A stretch of DNA of 35,292 bases from Thermoleophilia bacterium (GCA_014874265.1 JACWAM010000104.1:1-35292); one strand, 5' to 3'. Shown: positions 18,243 through 27,354, counted from the stretch's first letter. Numbers and translations: made by a program. Notes: generated by a model from the sequence alone, not told the origin.

Positions 18243-19436
18243 TCAGGCGGGGGCCCCCGCCCCCATCAAGCGGATGAACTGGGCAAACAGGTAACGCGAG
18301 TCGTGCGGTCCCGGGCTGGCTTCAGGATGGTACTGCACCGAGAACGCCGGCACGTCCAGGCAGCGGATGCCCTCGACGGTGCCGTCATAAAGATTAAGAT
18401 GGCTGACGAGAGTGCTGCCCGCTCCAGTCTCCAGAAGCATCTCCTCCCGGGCCGGCGCCTCGAAAAAAGCGCCGCTGCCGTTTCCGTGCTCGAAACGGCC
18501 GCGGGCGGCCGTCGGCAGCTTGACAGCAAAGCCGTGGTTTTGCGAGGTGATCTCCACCCGGCCGGTATCAAGATTCTTGACCGGATGGTTGGCGCCCCGG
18601 TGGCCAAACTTGAGTTTGTATGTTTCCAGGCCCAGCGCCAGGCTGAGGATCTGGTGGCCGAGACAGATGCCAAATACAGGCACTTTGCCAAGTAGCCCGC
18701 GCACGGTCTCAATGGCGTAGTCGAGCGCCGCCGGGTCTCCCGGCCCGTTGGAGAGAAAGACTCCTTGCGGGTTCAGCGCCAGGATCTCTGCCGCGGCAGC
18801 GCCCGCCGGCACCACGGCGACATTACAGCCCGCCGCCCCCAGCCGCTTGATAATAGAGCGTTTAATGCCATAGTCAACCGCCACCACCCGGCAGCCGGCG
18901 TTGAGGAATTCCAGATCGTAACGAGAACCACATGTCACGGCGGCGGCCAGATCAAGCCCGGACATGGACGGGGTTTCCCGGAGGCGGCGGGCGATCTCAT
19001 CTTCCCTAAAATCGCCCCAGTAGACGGAGGCCCTCATGGCGCCCCGGCTGCGGATGCGGCGGGTGAGGGCGCGGGTGTCAACCCCGCTCACCGCCGTGAC
19101 CCCCTGCTCCCACAGCCACTGGGCAAATCCCTTTTCGGCGGCCGAGTTGCCGTCGAAGTTATGGCCCTCGCGGACTATAACGGCACGCGAGTGCACCTGG
19201 TCCGACTCGCTCGCGGTGTCGTTGACTCCATAATTGCCAATCAAGGGGTACGTAAAAACGACCATTTGGCCGTGATAGGAGGGATCCGTGAGCACCTCCT
19301 GATAACCGGTCATGGCGGTGTTGAAAACGATCTCGCCGTAGACGGCTCCCGGAGCGCCGAAACCATGACCCTTGTAAACAGTTCCATCCTCGAGTATTAC
19401 GGCAGCCGGCATCGAAGTTTTTGGTGATTCGTTCAT
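18243..19436 (-). CDS. carA: carbamoyl-phosphate synthase small (glutaminase) subunit
   Basis: CarA hydrolyses glutamine and delivers ammonia to CarB. In 397 residues, the N-terminal domain ([17 protein letters not shown]) is followed by a class I glutamine amidotransferase. That domain has the catalytic Cys in FGICLGHQ, the SNGPGDP loop and the catalytic His/Glu in [12 protein letters not shown]. The ATG at 19436 has no recognisable ribosome site: the sequence upstream consists of 7-nt-period repeats (19443-19470). A second ATG at 19412 also lacks one. It is separated from pyrC by 136 AT-rich bases, the only large gap in the pyr operon. Confidence 0.96.
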   Translation of the reverse strand: MNESPKTSMPAAVILEDGTVYKGHGFGAPGAVYGEIVFNTAMTGYQEVLTDPSYHGQMVVFTYPLIGNYGVNDTASESDQVHSRAVIVREGHNFDGNSAAEKGFAQWLWEQGVTAVSGVDTRALTRRIRSRGAMRASVYWGDFREDEIARRLRETPSMSGLDLAAAVTCGSRYDLEFLNAGCRVVAVDYGIKRSIIKRLGAAGCNVAVVPAGAAAAEILALNPQGVFLSNGPGDPAALDYAIETVRGLLGKVPVFGICLGHQILSLALGLETYKLKFGHRGANHPVKNLDTGRVEITSQNHGFAVKLPTAARGRFEHGNGSGAFFEAPAREEMLLETGAGSTLVSHLNLYDGTVEGIRCLDVPAFSVQYHPEASPGPHDSRYLFAQFIRLMGAGAPA

Positions 19437-19442
19437 GTTTTA

Positions 19443-19579
19443 GCTTAAGGTTTCACGTTTAATGTTTCACTTTATTTTCCAGCGGATCATCGCTCATGTT
19501 AATGATATTTAATCGATACCAACCATTTGCAACATAATTCATAATTTTACGCAAAAACGTTAACATTAAACGTTAAACG
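19443..19579. repeat. inverted heptad-repeat pair between pyrC and carA
   Basis: Four 7-nt units (GCTTAAG, GTTTCAC, GTTTAAT, GTTTCAC) occupy 19443-19470. Three units (GTTAACA, TTAAACG, TTAAACG) occupy 19559-19579, in the opposite sense. An exact 11-bp inverted match joins 19456-19466 and 19562-19572. The enclosed ~90 bases are AT-rich, unlike the flanking genes. The right block begins at the pyrC stop codon and the left block ends within seven bases of the carA ATG. Confidence 0.75.
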
Positions 19580-20892
19580 TCATGTTTGTGCGCTACCCGG
19601 CCGCCGGCCACAGTCAGTATAATCCGCCCCTTGACCCGGCGGCCGCCAAACGCGGTGTTGCGGGACTTGCTCCGGAAGTTCCCGGGGATAATGGCAAATT
19701 CTTCTTCTACATCAACAAGGCAGAGGTTCGCCTCCTCGCCGGCGGCGATCGCCGGCGCCGGCAGGCCGAAAGCCTCCGCCGGCCGGGTAGACATTGCCAG
19801 GACGAGCGCCTTCAGCGGCGCCTTGCCGGTTAAAACCAGCCCGGTGTAAAGAACGGGAAAAGCCGTCTCCAGGCCGGTGACGCCAAACGGCGCCTCCTCA
19901 AACGGCGTTTCCTTTTCCTGCGCCGCGTGTGGCGCGTGATCGGTGGCGATGCAATCGATAACCCCGGATGCCAGCCCAGTCACCAGCGCCTGCCTGTCAA
20001 GAGCAGTTCGGAGCGGCGGGTTCATCTTAAAGTTTGCGTCGAGGCTGGCGGCATCCGCCTCATCGAGCAGCAGATGATGGGGCGTTGCCTCGCAGGTAAC
20101 CCGCGTCCCGGCGTCCTTGGCCGCCTCGATCAGCTCCAGCGAGCGGCCGCAGCTGACGTGGGCGATGTGGACCCGGCCCTCTTCGTAAGCAGCCACCTCC
20201 AGATCGCGGGCAATGGCCGCCGTCTCCGCCGCCGCCGGCATGCCGGCCAGGCCCAGGCGGGCCGAGACTTCGCCCTCGTTCATCACCCCGGGACCGGCAA
20301 GGCTTTTGTCTTCACAGTGCAGGCTGAGCGGCAGCCCCACCAGTTTCGCCGACCGGAAAGCGCTGCTGAGCAGTCCGGCGCTGGCAACCGGGCGCCCGTC
20401 GTCCGAAAAAGCAACCGCGCCGGCTTCGGCCAGGTCCCACATGTCGCTAAGGTGGACTCCCTCCTGTCCGCGGCTGATGGCGCCCAGAAAAGCGACGCTC
20501 ACGGCTGCCGACGCTTCCGCCAGCTCCACCAGCGAAGAAAAAACAGCAGCATTGTCAACAACGGGCTCCGTGTTGGGCATGGCGCAGATGCCGACGTATC
20601 CCCCAGCGGCGGCGGCGGCCGTGCCGCTGGCGATATCCTCCTCATCCTCACGCCCGGGGGTGCGCAGATGTGCGTGCAGGTCAATAAACCCGGGCAGCAG
20701 CAGCCGGCCGCCTGCCTCAATTACCCTGTCCCCGGACGGTTCTTTGCTGCCCGGGGGAGTCACGGAGGCAATCCGGCCCTTGTCGATGGCGATATCCCCG
20801 GGGGCGTCAAGACCCAGGGCCGGGTCAAAGATGCGCGCGCCCCGGATGAGCATTGTTGCTTTTGTTCCCTTTTTTGCTATGGTTAAATTCAT
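19573..20892 (-). CDS. pyrC: dihydroorotase, class I
   Basis: Dihydroorotase cyclises carbamoyl-aspartate to dihydroorotate. The protein has the metal-binding HLR motif in DLHAHLRTPGRE (~72-83), the catalytic segment AMPNTEPVVDN, SLHCED, HIAHVSC and the second metal site ATDHAPHAAQEK. The upstream ATG gives 439 residues. A second ATG at 20853 (MLIRGARIFDP) gives 426, nearer the usual length, with a GGGA 12 nt upstream, so the start is undecided. It sits between pyrB and carA in the pyr operon. The last two codons and the stop overlap a heptad repeat. Confidence 0.95.
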   Translation of the reverse strand: MNLTIAKKGTKATMLIRGARIFDPALGLDAPGDIAIDKGRIASVTPPGSKEPSGDRVIEAGGRLLLPGFIDLHAHLRTPGREDEEDIASGTAAAAAGGYVGICAMPNTEPVVDNAAVFSSLVELAEASAAVSVAFLGAISRGQEGVHLSDMWDLAEAGAVAFSDDGRPVASAGLLSSAFRSAKLVGLPLSLHCEDKSLAGPGVMNEGEVSARLGLAGMPAAAETAAIARDLEVAAYEEGRVHIAHVSCGRSLELIEAAKDAGTRVTCEATPHHLLLDEADAASLDANFKMNPPLRTALDRQALVTGLASGVIDCIATDHAPHAAQEKETPFEEAPFGVTGLETAFPVLYTGLVLTGKAPLKALVLAMSTRPAEAFGLPAPAIAAGEEANLCLVDVEEEFAIIPGNFRSKSRNTAFGGRRVKGRIILTVAGGRVAHKHDV

Positions 20893-20929
20893 TTCTTTCG
20901 CATTATTGGCCTAATCTTGGCACAAAAAA

Positions 20930-20964
20930 ATTTAACATCAAACTCTTGTGGTTAAACGTGAAAC
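20930..20964. repeat. heptad repeat overlapping the 3' end of pyrB
   Basis: Five 7-nt units in register (ATTTAAC, ATCAAAC, TCTTGTG, GTTAAAC, GTGAAAC) run through the pyrB stop codon. The last eight codons of pyrB are therefore written in repeat sequence. The units match those around carA. Confidence 0.65.
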
Positions 20965-21890
20965 GCTCGTTTCTTTCGCCACCGCGGCGCTGTCGATGAT
21001 GATGCGGTACAGGACCGCCATCCTTACCGCCAGCCCTGCCTCCACTTGCTGCAAGATGAGGTTCTCGCTGGAGTCCGCCAGCTCGCTCTCGATCTCAACG
21101 CCGCGGTTGATCGGGCCGGGGTGCAGCACCCGCTGGCCCTCGTGCAGGTGCCGGCGACCGACACAGAAGTGTGAGACATATTCTCGCAGCGATGGCACGA
21201 AATTGGCGCCCTCGTGCCGCTCCCTCTGCATCCGCAAGAGGTAGATCACATCCACGTTCGCCAGCTCATCCAGGCTGTGAAAGATCGCCGCTCCCAGCGC
21301 CTCTGCCCGCCGGGGCAGCAGCCCCGGCGGCGCTACCAGCGCCACCTGCATCCCCATATTCTGAAAGCCGGCAATATTCGAGCGCGCCACCCGGCTATGG
21401 AGGATGTCACCCACGATAGCCACCCTTAAGCCGCTCAAATCCCCGTAAGCCTGCTTCAGGGAAAAGATGTCCAGCAGACACTGGGTGGGATGCTCTCCCT
21501 TGCCGTCGCCGGCGTTGATGACGTGGGCGGTGGTATGCGCGGCCATAAACGCCGGGGCTCCGACATGCGGATGCCGGGCGACAATAATGTCCGGACAGTA
21601 TGCGTTCAGCGTCAGGACGGTGTCCTTTAACGATTCCCCCTTGCCGGCGGAGCTGGAATCGGCCTTGACATTGATCACATCCGCCGACAGGCGCTTGCCG
21701 GCCAGCTCGAATGACGTTGATGTGCGCGTACTTTTCTCGTAGAAAAGATCGATGACGGTGCGGCCCCGGAGCGTCGGCACCTTCTTGATGTCACGCTGGG
21801 ACAGCTCCAGGAAGTCTTTCTTGGCCGTCCCCAGCAGAGAGTTAATCTCCTCGCGGGTGAGATCGTTGATCGACAGCAGATGCCTGTTCA

Positions 21891-21891
<1 letters not shown>
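20938..21891 (-). CDS. pyrB: aspartate carbamoyltransferase catalytic subunit
   Basis: PyrB condenses carbamoyl phosphate with aspartate. In 317 residues the carbamoyl-phosphate loop FYEKSTRTSTSFELAGKRL (~50-68), DSSSAGKGESLKDT (~77-90), ARHPHVGAPAF, INAGDGKGEHPTQCLLD and the C-terminal VLHPGPINRGVE are all present. No pyrI regulatory subunit is visible. It starts immediately at the pyrR stop (TAATG, one-base overlap), the usual pyrR-pyrB arrangement. Its C-terminal residues SRLTTRV are encoded by a 7-nt-period repeat and may be an acquired tail. Confidence 0.97.
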
Positions 21892-22555
<664 letters not shown>

Positions 22556-22583
22556 TAAAGGGTAAACATTTGTCGCTTGTCAG

Positions 22584-22611
22584 TTTATCGGAACCAGGCA
22601 GCAAGAGTCAA
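22584..22611 (-). promoter_or_regulatory. promoter of the pyr operon
   Basis: On the minus strand TTGACT (22606-22611) and GATAAA (22584-22589) are separated by 16 nt. Transcription would begin near 22577, giving a leader of about 117 nt that contains the PyrR loop, the leader ORF and the attenuator-like hairpin. Confidence 0.6.
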
Positions 22612-22749
22612 ATCGGGATTTGTAGGGGATAGACACTGGCGCAGACAGTAATCGCGACCCCCAGTTGCCGCCGTACCTGTCTGCACTTTCAGCTGACCGG
22701 CTACGTAGACCTCATAGTGGACTGGCTGGGCGTTTGGATTTGCGATCAT
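22585..22749 (-). pseudogene. remnant of a beta-rich surface-type protein
   Basis: A 54-codon open stretch reads MIANPNAQPVHYEVYVAGQL and continues KVQTGTAATGG. This has the ANPN...VxYEVYVxGxL...GT cadence of repeated beta-domains in secreted actinobacterial proteins. It has no ribosome site. A stop codon lies in frame just upstream, and out-of-frame fragments (such as IRITLPRLCGT) continue towards ~22850. The pyr promoter overlaps its end. I read it as a decayed gene end, but it could be a chance ORF. Confidence 0.35.
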
Positions 22750-23074
22750 GACCCATCATCTGAACATAAAGCCAGCACTTTGCTATGTCCCGCAAAGCCT
22801 GGGCAATGTGATCCGGATAGTTAAACTCACCGGACTAGATTACCAAAAAGGTGTGACCGGGCACTGGCAGTCGAGGCGTTGTTTTAAATCGAGCTTTGCG
22901 TCAAATCGCTCTGACCGGAGCGAATTATATCGCTATCGGCCGCTCCCCGGATCAAATGGCGCCAAGAATACAAAAAGCGTATATTGTGATGAGAATACTT
23001 TTGGATATGAACGGCAGCCAGCCAGTGATTCCTCAGCTTCGCTCCGGACTGACAATTACCTGAGACTTAATTTT
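22750..23074. other. mostly empty intergenic stretch upstream of the small membrane protein
   Basis: No intact gene is supported here. It holds possible fragments of the decayed gene described at 22585-22749, an AT-rich patch around 22960-23010 and one copy of the dispersed GATTCCTC repeat (23027-23054). A longer plus-strand reading frame from 22748 exists but its first 109 codons look non-coding. Confidence 0.5.
23027..23054 (+). repeat. dispersed GATTCCTCGGCTTCG-type repeat, copy 2
   Basis: This copy reads GATTCCTCAGCTTCGCTCCG followed by GACTGACA. It lies 20 bases before the small membrane protein gene. Confidence 0.6.
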
Positions 23075-23239
23075 ATGAACGAAAAAAAACAGAACCCTAA
23101 GCCGTCGCCCGGTGCGCGGATTGCGATCATCGCCGCGGTCGTCGTCATTTTCATCGTGGCCGGAGCCCTGGTGCTGCTCGAGCGGACGGCCGGCGGCGAC
23201 CGGCCGGCCCCGCAGGTGACGGTGACGCAGTCGCGCTAA
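23075..23239 (+). CDS. small single-pass membrane protein
   Basis: The 54-residue product MNEKKQNPKPSPGAR begins basic and continues into one strongly hydrophobic helix (~16-37, IAIIAAVVVIFIVAGALVLL). It ends with a short polar tail (ERTAGGDRPAPQVTVTQSR). The positive N terminus suggests the tail lies outside. No ribosome site precedes the ATG. The longer frame from 22748 lacks protein-like composition, so I use the internal ATG. It converges on acs. Function unknown; coding status is likely but not certain. Confidence 0.55.
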   Translation: MNEKKQNPKPSPGARIAIIAAVVVIFIVAGALVLLERTAGGDRPAPQVTVTQSR

Positions 23240-23241
23240 CA

Positions 23242-23276
23242 GATTCCTCGGTCGCCGCGCACTCTCGAAACGACAG
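23242..23276 (+). repeat. dispersed GATTCCTCGG-type repeat, diverged copy 3
   Basis: This copy begins GATTCCTCGG and ends AACGACAG, with a diverged middle. It fills the space between the small membrane protein gene and the end of acs. Confidence 0.4.
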
Positions 23277-23287
23277 GATTCGTGAGA

Positions 23288-25339
23288 TTACAGCCGCCCG
23301 GCGACGATCTCGTCCACGACCTCCGGATCCGCCAGCGTCGAAGTGTCCCCCAGATCACGGGTCTCTCCCGCAGCCACCTTCCGAAGGATGCGGCGCATGA
23401 TCTTGCCACTCCGTGTTTTAGGCAGCCCGCGGACGAACTGGATCTTTTCCGGCCGGGCAATCGGTCCGATCTGGTCGCCGACCTCGGCCGCCAGCACCCG
23501 CCGCATGTCGTCGCCGCCGTCGTATCCCTGTTTCAGCACCACGTAAGCATAGATGCTGCTGCCCTTGACCTCGTGCGGGTAGCCGACGACCGCCGCCTCC
23601 GCGACAGCCTCCTGCGCCACCAGCGCCGACTCAATCTCGGCGGTTCCCAGCCGGTGGCCGCTGACGTTGATAACATCGTCGATCCGGCCCATGATCCAGA
23701 AATCGCCATCGGCGTCCACGGCGGCGCCGTCGCCGGTGAAATACTTGCCGGGAAATCTGTCGAAATAAACTTCCTTCACACGCTTGTGCTCGGGATCGCC
23801 GTAAGTGCCGCGTAGCATCCCCGGCCAGGGTTTGCCGATCACCAGGTAGCCTCCTTCACCCGGTGGCGCCGGCGAACCGTCCTGGCGGACGACTTCGGGC
23901 GCGACGCCGAAAAAAGGGCGGCTGGCGGAACCGGGCTTGAGCGTCATCGCCCCCGGGAGCGCCGAGATGACGATGCCGCCCGTCTCGGTCTGCCAGTAAG
24001 TGTCGACGATCGGCAGACGTCCCCGGCCGACGTTCCGGTAATACCACATCCAGGCTTCCGGATTAATCGGCTCGCCTACCGTGCCCAGGAGCCGCAGACT
24101 TTCCATCGGATGTTTCCGGACCCACTCCTCCCCCTCGCGCATCAGCGCCCGGATGGCGGTCGGGGCCGTATAGAAGATGCTTACCTTGTGCTTGTCGACG
24201 ATCTGCCAGAAGCGGTCCGGCCCCGGATAGGTGGGCAGGCCCTCGAACATCAGCGAAGTGGCGCCGTTGCTCAAGGGGCCGTAGACAATGTAGGTATGAC
24301 CGGTGATCCAGCCGATATCGGCGGTGCAGAAGTGGAGATCCTCCGGCTGATAATCAAATATCCACTTGAAAGTCAAATGAGCGTAGAGCAGATAGCCGCC
24401 GTTGGTATGCAGCACTCCTTTCGGCTGTCCGGTGGAACCACTCGTATAGAGGATGAATAAAGGATCTTCGGCGTCCAGCTCCTCGGGAGGACAGTAATTT
24501 TCAATGTCTGGCGCCTCCATTTCGTCACGCCACCAGGTATCGCGTCCTTCTTCCATGGCCACATGATGACCGCCCAGACGCTCGGCGACGATCACCTTCT
24601 CAACGGTGGGGCAGCTCCTAAGCGCCTCATCAGCGTGCGCCTTCAGCGGCACCACCTTGCCGCCCCGCATGCCGCCGTCGGCGGTGATTAGCAGCCGGGC
24701 GCCGCAGTCGCGGATGCGGTCCGCCAGCGACCCGGCGCTGAAGCCGCCAAAAACAATGCTATGGATAGCGCCAATGCGGGCGCAGGCCAGCATCGCGATC
24801 GCCAGCTCCGGGATCATGGGCAGGTAGATGCTGACGCGGTCGCCGCGTCCGACACCGTGCTTGAGAAGAACGTTGGCAAAGCGGTTAACTTCATAGGCAA
24901 GCTGCTCGTAGGTAAAGGTGCGGTACTCGCCGCCGTCACCTTCCCAGACAATAGCGGCCTTGTGCCGGCGGGGACTATCCAGATGCCGGTCCAGGCAGTT
25001 GTATGAGACGTTGATCTGCCCGCCGATAAACCAGGCTATTTCCGGCCGGTTAAAATCATATTCGAGAACCTTGTCCCAGCGCCGGTGCCAGTGCAGGTGC
25101 TCAGCGGCCATCTCGCCCCAGAACCCCTCGGGATCTTCAACCGAGCGGCGGTAGAGCGCCTCGTACTCCTCGAAGCTGGCGACGTGCGCGCGCCTGCTGA
25201 ACTCTGCCGGCGGCTGGAAACATCGCTTCTCGCTGAGAAGCGCTTCGATCGCTTCGCCACTGATGCCCGCCGCGTGCTCCTGCCCGGAGCCGCTGGCAGC
25301 TCCGGAGGCTTCCCCGGTCTGTTTTTCTTTTTTAGCCAG
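23288..25339 (-). CDS. acs: acetyl-CoA synthetase (AMP-forming)
   Basis: Acs activates acetate to acetyl-CoA through acetyl-AMP. The core shows the P-loop [31 protein letters not shown], the TYWQTETGG motif, the [20 protein letters not shown] hinge and the acetylatable lysine in TRSGKIMRR. The first ATG (25111) would remove ~76 residues that are clearly homologous to Acs ([20 protein letters not shown] then [17 protein letters not shown]). In frame upstream there is no ATG, GTG or TTG before the stop at 25346-25348. The best start is CTG at 25339 with GGGAG nine bases upstream, giving 683 residues. It is preceded by a ~280-nt leader with tandem hairpins and ends opposite the small membrane protein gene. 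Confidence 0.93.
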   Translation of the reverse strand: MAKKEKQTGEASGAASGSGQEHAAGISGEAIEALLSEKRCFQPPAEFSRRAHVASFEEYEALYRRSVEDPEGFWGEMAAEHLHWHRRWDKVLEYDFNRPEIAWFIGGQINVSYNCLDRHLDSPRRHKAAIVWEGDGGEYRTFTYEQLAYEVNRFANVLLKHGVGRGDRVSIYLPMIPELAIAMLACARIGAIHSIVFGGFSAGSLADRIRDCGARLLITADGGMRGGKVVPLKAHADEALRSCPTVEKVIVAERLGGHHVAMEEGRDTWWRDEMEAPDIENYCPPEELDAEDPLFILYTSGSTGQPKGVLHTNGGYLLYAHLTFKWIFDYQPEDLHFCTADIGWITGHTYIVYGPLSNGATSLMFEGLPTYPGPDRFWQIVDKHKVSIFYTAPTAIRALMREGEEWVRKHPMESLRLLGTVGEPINPEAWMWYYRNVGRGRLPIVDTYWQTETGGIVISALPGAMTLKPGSASRPFFGVAPEVVRQDGSPAPPGEGGYLVIGKPWPGMLRGTYGDPEHKRVKEVYFDRFPGKYFTGDGAAVDADGDFWIMGRIDDVINVSGHRLGTAEIESALVAQEAVAEAAVVGYPHEVKGSSIYAYVVLKQGYDGGDDMRRVLAAEVGDQIGPIARPEKIQFVRGLPKTRSGKIMRRILRKVAAGETRDLGDTSTLADPEVVDEIVAGRL

Positions 25340-25453
25340 AACCGCTCACTCCCTGTTTCGCTTCGCCCGTCGGGCAGCGGACTGCCTTGACCGACAGCAT
25401 GCCGGTCCGTTTATAAATAATGAACGTGAATGGTCCCGTCAAGAATAACAGAA

Positions 25454-25482
25454 AAACCCCCGACTTCTCACGAGAAAGCCGG
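25454..25482 (-). terminator. intrinsic terminator/attenuator hairpin upstream of acs
   Basis: On the minus strand CCCGGCTTTCTC pairs with GAGAAGTCGGG (one bulge, one G-T pair), followed directly by GGTTTTTC. It lies about 115 nt before the acs start. No complete gene precedes it on this strand, so it would end either a small RNA or an attenuated acs leader. Confidence 0.65.
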
Positions 25483-25621
25483 GATTTCAATTGCCGCAGG
25501 GAAGATGCCGCGAGAGCGGGAGAGCAATAAAGGACGGGGCGGCCACAAAAATCGTGGAAGCCGGTGATATCGGGGAATCACCGGCTTCCTGCTTGCACGG
25601 ACATTATCTCGCCCACCTGTT
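25454..25621 (-). ncRNA. candidate structured RNA or regulatory leader of acs
   Basis: Reading the minus strand from a predicted start near 25621, GGGCG and CGCCC can close a junction. The junction holds a perfect 13-bp hairpin (25556-25589) and a small GTGG/CCAC hairpin. A UUGC/GCAA-closed element with an inner CCGC/GCGG hairpin follows, and then a terminator (25454-25482). The length is about 170 nt. I recognise no known riboswitch or sRNA family. It may regulate acs or be an independent small RNA. The existence of the transcript is inference. Confidence 0.45.
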
Positions 25622-25627
25622 AACAAA

Positions 25628-25656
25628 ATCTTAGGAGAACGTAAAAATGATGTAAA
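25628..25656 (-). promoter_or_regulatory. promoter for the acs leader / candidate ncRNA
   Basis: On the minus strand TTTACA (25651-25656) and TAAGAT (25628-25633) are separated by exactly 17 nt. It fires towards acs and would give a transcript starting near 25621. Confidence 0.55.
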
Positions 25657-25662
25657 ATCGGA

Positions 25663-25675
25663 CGTTGAATGTTGG
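25663..25675. repeat. short heptad-repeat block between acs and the BPL_N gene
   Basis: Two 7-nt units of the GTTGAAT/GTTGGAT type lie 20 bases before the BPL_N-like gene. They belong to the same family as the blocks at 4602-4669 and 32621-32641. Confidence 0.4.
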
Positions 25676-25694
25676 ATAAAATGGGCATCGCAGA

Positions 25695-26960
25695 ATGATT
25701 AACTCTGAAAAAAATGGCAAAGTCGCATTCTTCTGGGACGAATCGTATCTGTGGAGTTTACTCGCATATCACACGTTTCGCGGGCTGAGCGTTGATTTTG
25801 AGCTTCTCACCGGCAGCGAGATCCGCAGCGGTGCACTCAATCGTTTCGACGCGCTGTTCGTGCCTGGGGGCTGGGCCGGCGATAAAATGGAGGCGCTTGG
25901 CACGGAAGGCGCCGCGCGGATCCGCTCATTTGTCGAAAGCGGCGGCGGCTATCTGGGAATTTGCGGCGGCGCCGGCCTGGCGCTGACCCATGAAAGCGGG
26001 CTGGGCCTGGCGCCCATCGGGCGCTTGCCTACACGGGTGCGGGTGCCGAGTTTTAGCGGCCTGATCGGCGTTGAGCAGACACAACCGGCGCACGCCATGT
26101 GGGAAGGAATTGTCGAGGGGACTCCGTTTCATGCCTGGTGGCCCGGCCAGTTCTCGCTGGTTGATGACACAGCCGTCCAGGTGCTGGCCCGCTACCGCGA
26201 GCCTGTGCCGGGCATGTCTTACGTCACCGACTTGCCGGTTGAGCCTGAGGTAGACTGGCCAAAATGGGAGGCGAGTTACGGTATTAACCTTGACCCGGCG
26301 CGCCTAGGGGGGGAGCCGGGGGTAATCGAGACCCGTTTTGGCGAAGGCAGGGTCATCCTTTCCTATCTTCATTTCGATACGGAAGGCGACGCCGGCGGGA
26401 ACAACGTCCTAGCCAACCTGTTGACTTATCTGGCCGGTGGAGAAAAACCGGAGCCGGCGGCTGCGGTTTTACATCACACCCATCGGGCGGGCGAGGGCAG
26501 CCCGTCACCGGAGCCGGGGTCGAGAATTGCCTGCGAGGTGCATGAGACGATCTCCGCACTCATCGATTTCGGCCGGCACAACTTCCTCTGGCGCTGGCGC
26601 ACGCCTTGGGTGCTTCAGTGGCGCCGTGGGGTCCGGGGCATCGAGTATTCGACACTGTTTGTGCTTTCATCAGAGATATGTGACCATGCCGCCGTGATCG
26701 GTGAGAGCAAGGAAGATACCTCCCGGCTTAAGCGATTACGGATCATAACCCGGTCGTTTGCCACCGATGCCCGGAGGCTGCTGATGCTGGAACGATTCGC
26801 CATGAGCCGCGGCCCATTAAGTCCGTTAAAAATCAGCGACCCGGAGATCAAAGCGCTGCGAAAAGAGCTGTTTTCCAGCACGCGGCGCTGCGGCGGGCGG
26901 TACCGCGAGATAGTGGAGCTGATGGACAGAGTTCTGCTGCCAATGTTAAAGAAGGAATAA
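25695..26960 (+). CDS. BPL_N / class I amidotransferase-like protein of unknown role
   Basis: Residues ~8-250 of this 421-residue protein resemble the biotin-protein-ligase N-terminal-like (BPL_N) domain, a glutamine-amidotransferase fold. It has VAFFWDESYLW, FDALFVPGGWAGDK (~51-64) and a nucleophile-elbow-like GGYLGICGGAGLAL with Cys90, then a conserved HAWWPGQF and FGEGRVILSYLHFD (~215-228). Residues ~280-421 are a predicted helical domain I do not recognise (FLWRWRTPWVLQWRRGVRGIEY), ending in amphipathic helices. No biotin ligase catalytic domain is present. The start is ATG at 25695 with a weak ribosome site. A five-codon ORF (25681-25698) overlaps it as ATGA. It converges on the dsr genes. 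Confidence 0.75.
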   Translation: MINSEKNGKVAFFWDESYLWSLLAYHTFRGLSVDFELLTGSEIRSGALNRFDALFVPGGWAGDKMEALGTEGAARIRSFVESGGGYLGICGGAGLALTHESGLGLAPIGRLPTRVRVPSFSGLIGVEQTQPAHAMWEGIVEGTPFHAWWPGQFSLVDDTAVQVLARYREPVPGMSYVTDLPVEPEVDWPKWEASYGINLDPARLGGEPGVIETRFGEGRVILSYLHFDTEGDAGGNNVLANLLTYLAGGEKPEPAAAVLHHTHRAGEGSPSPEPGSRIACEVHETISALIDFGRHNFLWRWRTPWVLQWRRGVRGIEYSTLFVLSSEICDHAAVIGESKEDTSRLKRLRIITRSFATDARRLLMLERFAMSRGPLSPLKISDPEIKALRKELFSSTRRCGGRYREIVELMDRVLLPMLKKE

Positions 26961-27005
26961 ACCGGGAAGCGGCGCCTGACGGCGGCGTGAAGTGAGAAAC
27001 TCGAA

Positions 27006-27033
27006 GGGGCGCACGGCTTCAGCCGTGCGCCCC
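27006..27033. terminator. bidirectional terminator between the BPL_N gene and dsrH
   Basis: A perfect stem of 12-13 bp (27006-27018 with 27021-27033) is followed on the plus strand by GTTTTAA. It lies between convergent genes and likely ends both the plus-strand BPL_N gene and the minus-strand dsrEFH unit. Confidence 0.85.
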
Positions 27034-27063
27034 GTTTTAAACAAGTCAATCGCGCAATTCCGC

Positions 27064-27354
27064 TTACCAGGAAGCCGCCTTGTTTTCTTCCACCAAGCCG
27101 ACGAAGCCGCTGTAATCAACTTCCTTGACGCCGTCGATCAGTTTTTCAATTCCCCGGAGGGCAACATCCTCCTTAAGCACATAAACGTCGTGTTTTGCCA
27201 TGATCTCCTTCATCCGCGCTTCCAGCGCAGAGCCGGCCAGGGCTCCGTAGATGCCGTCCTCATAAAGCAGAATCGGCGATCCATCCGATGCATAGCGCAA
27301 ACAGTCCTCCAGGCTGTTTGACTCAAAAGGAGACTTGTTAATCATGTGAAGCAT
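27064..27354 (-). CDS. dsrH: sulfurtransferase complex subunit DsrH (TusB-like)
   Basis: DsrH is the smallest subunit of the DsrE2F2H2 complex that passes persulfide sulfur to DsrC in sulfur oxidisers. The 96 residues include HMINKSPFESNSLEDCLRYA, with Cys18 at the place of the conserved Cys20 of Allochromatium DsrH, and LLYEDGIYGALAG. It is the last gene of dsrEFH and is preceded by an AGGAGG-like site. DsrH in a genome with dsrAB is usually a mark of the oxidative Dsr pathway; TusBCD in tRNA thiolation is a related alternative, less likely in this context. Confidence 0.93.
   Translation of the reverse strand: MLHMINKSPFESNSLEDCLRYASDGSPILLYEDGIYGALAGSALEARMKEIMAKHDVYVLKEDVALRGIEKLIDGVKEVDYSGFVGLVEENKAASW

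Noticed and set aside
19927-20886. Plus-strand open frame of 319 codons opposite pyrC
   Set aside because: Antisense to a complete dihydroorotase with all metal-binding motifs.
22748-23074. N-terminal extension of the small membrane protein (109 codons)
   Set aside because: Low-quality composition, no ribosome site, and it runs through a dispersed repeat; the internal ATG at 23075 begins a normal basic/hydrophobic segment.
25550-25600. Cobalamin-riboswitch-like GGAAGCCGGTGATTCC on the minus strand
   Set aside because: The conserved CxGxCCCGC and later B12-box parts are missing, and the stretch is instead half of a perfect 13-bp hairpin.
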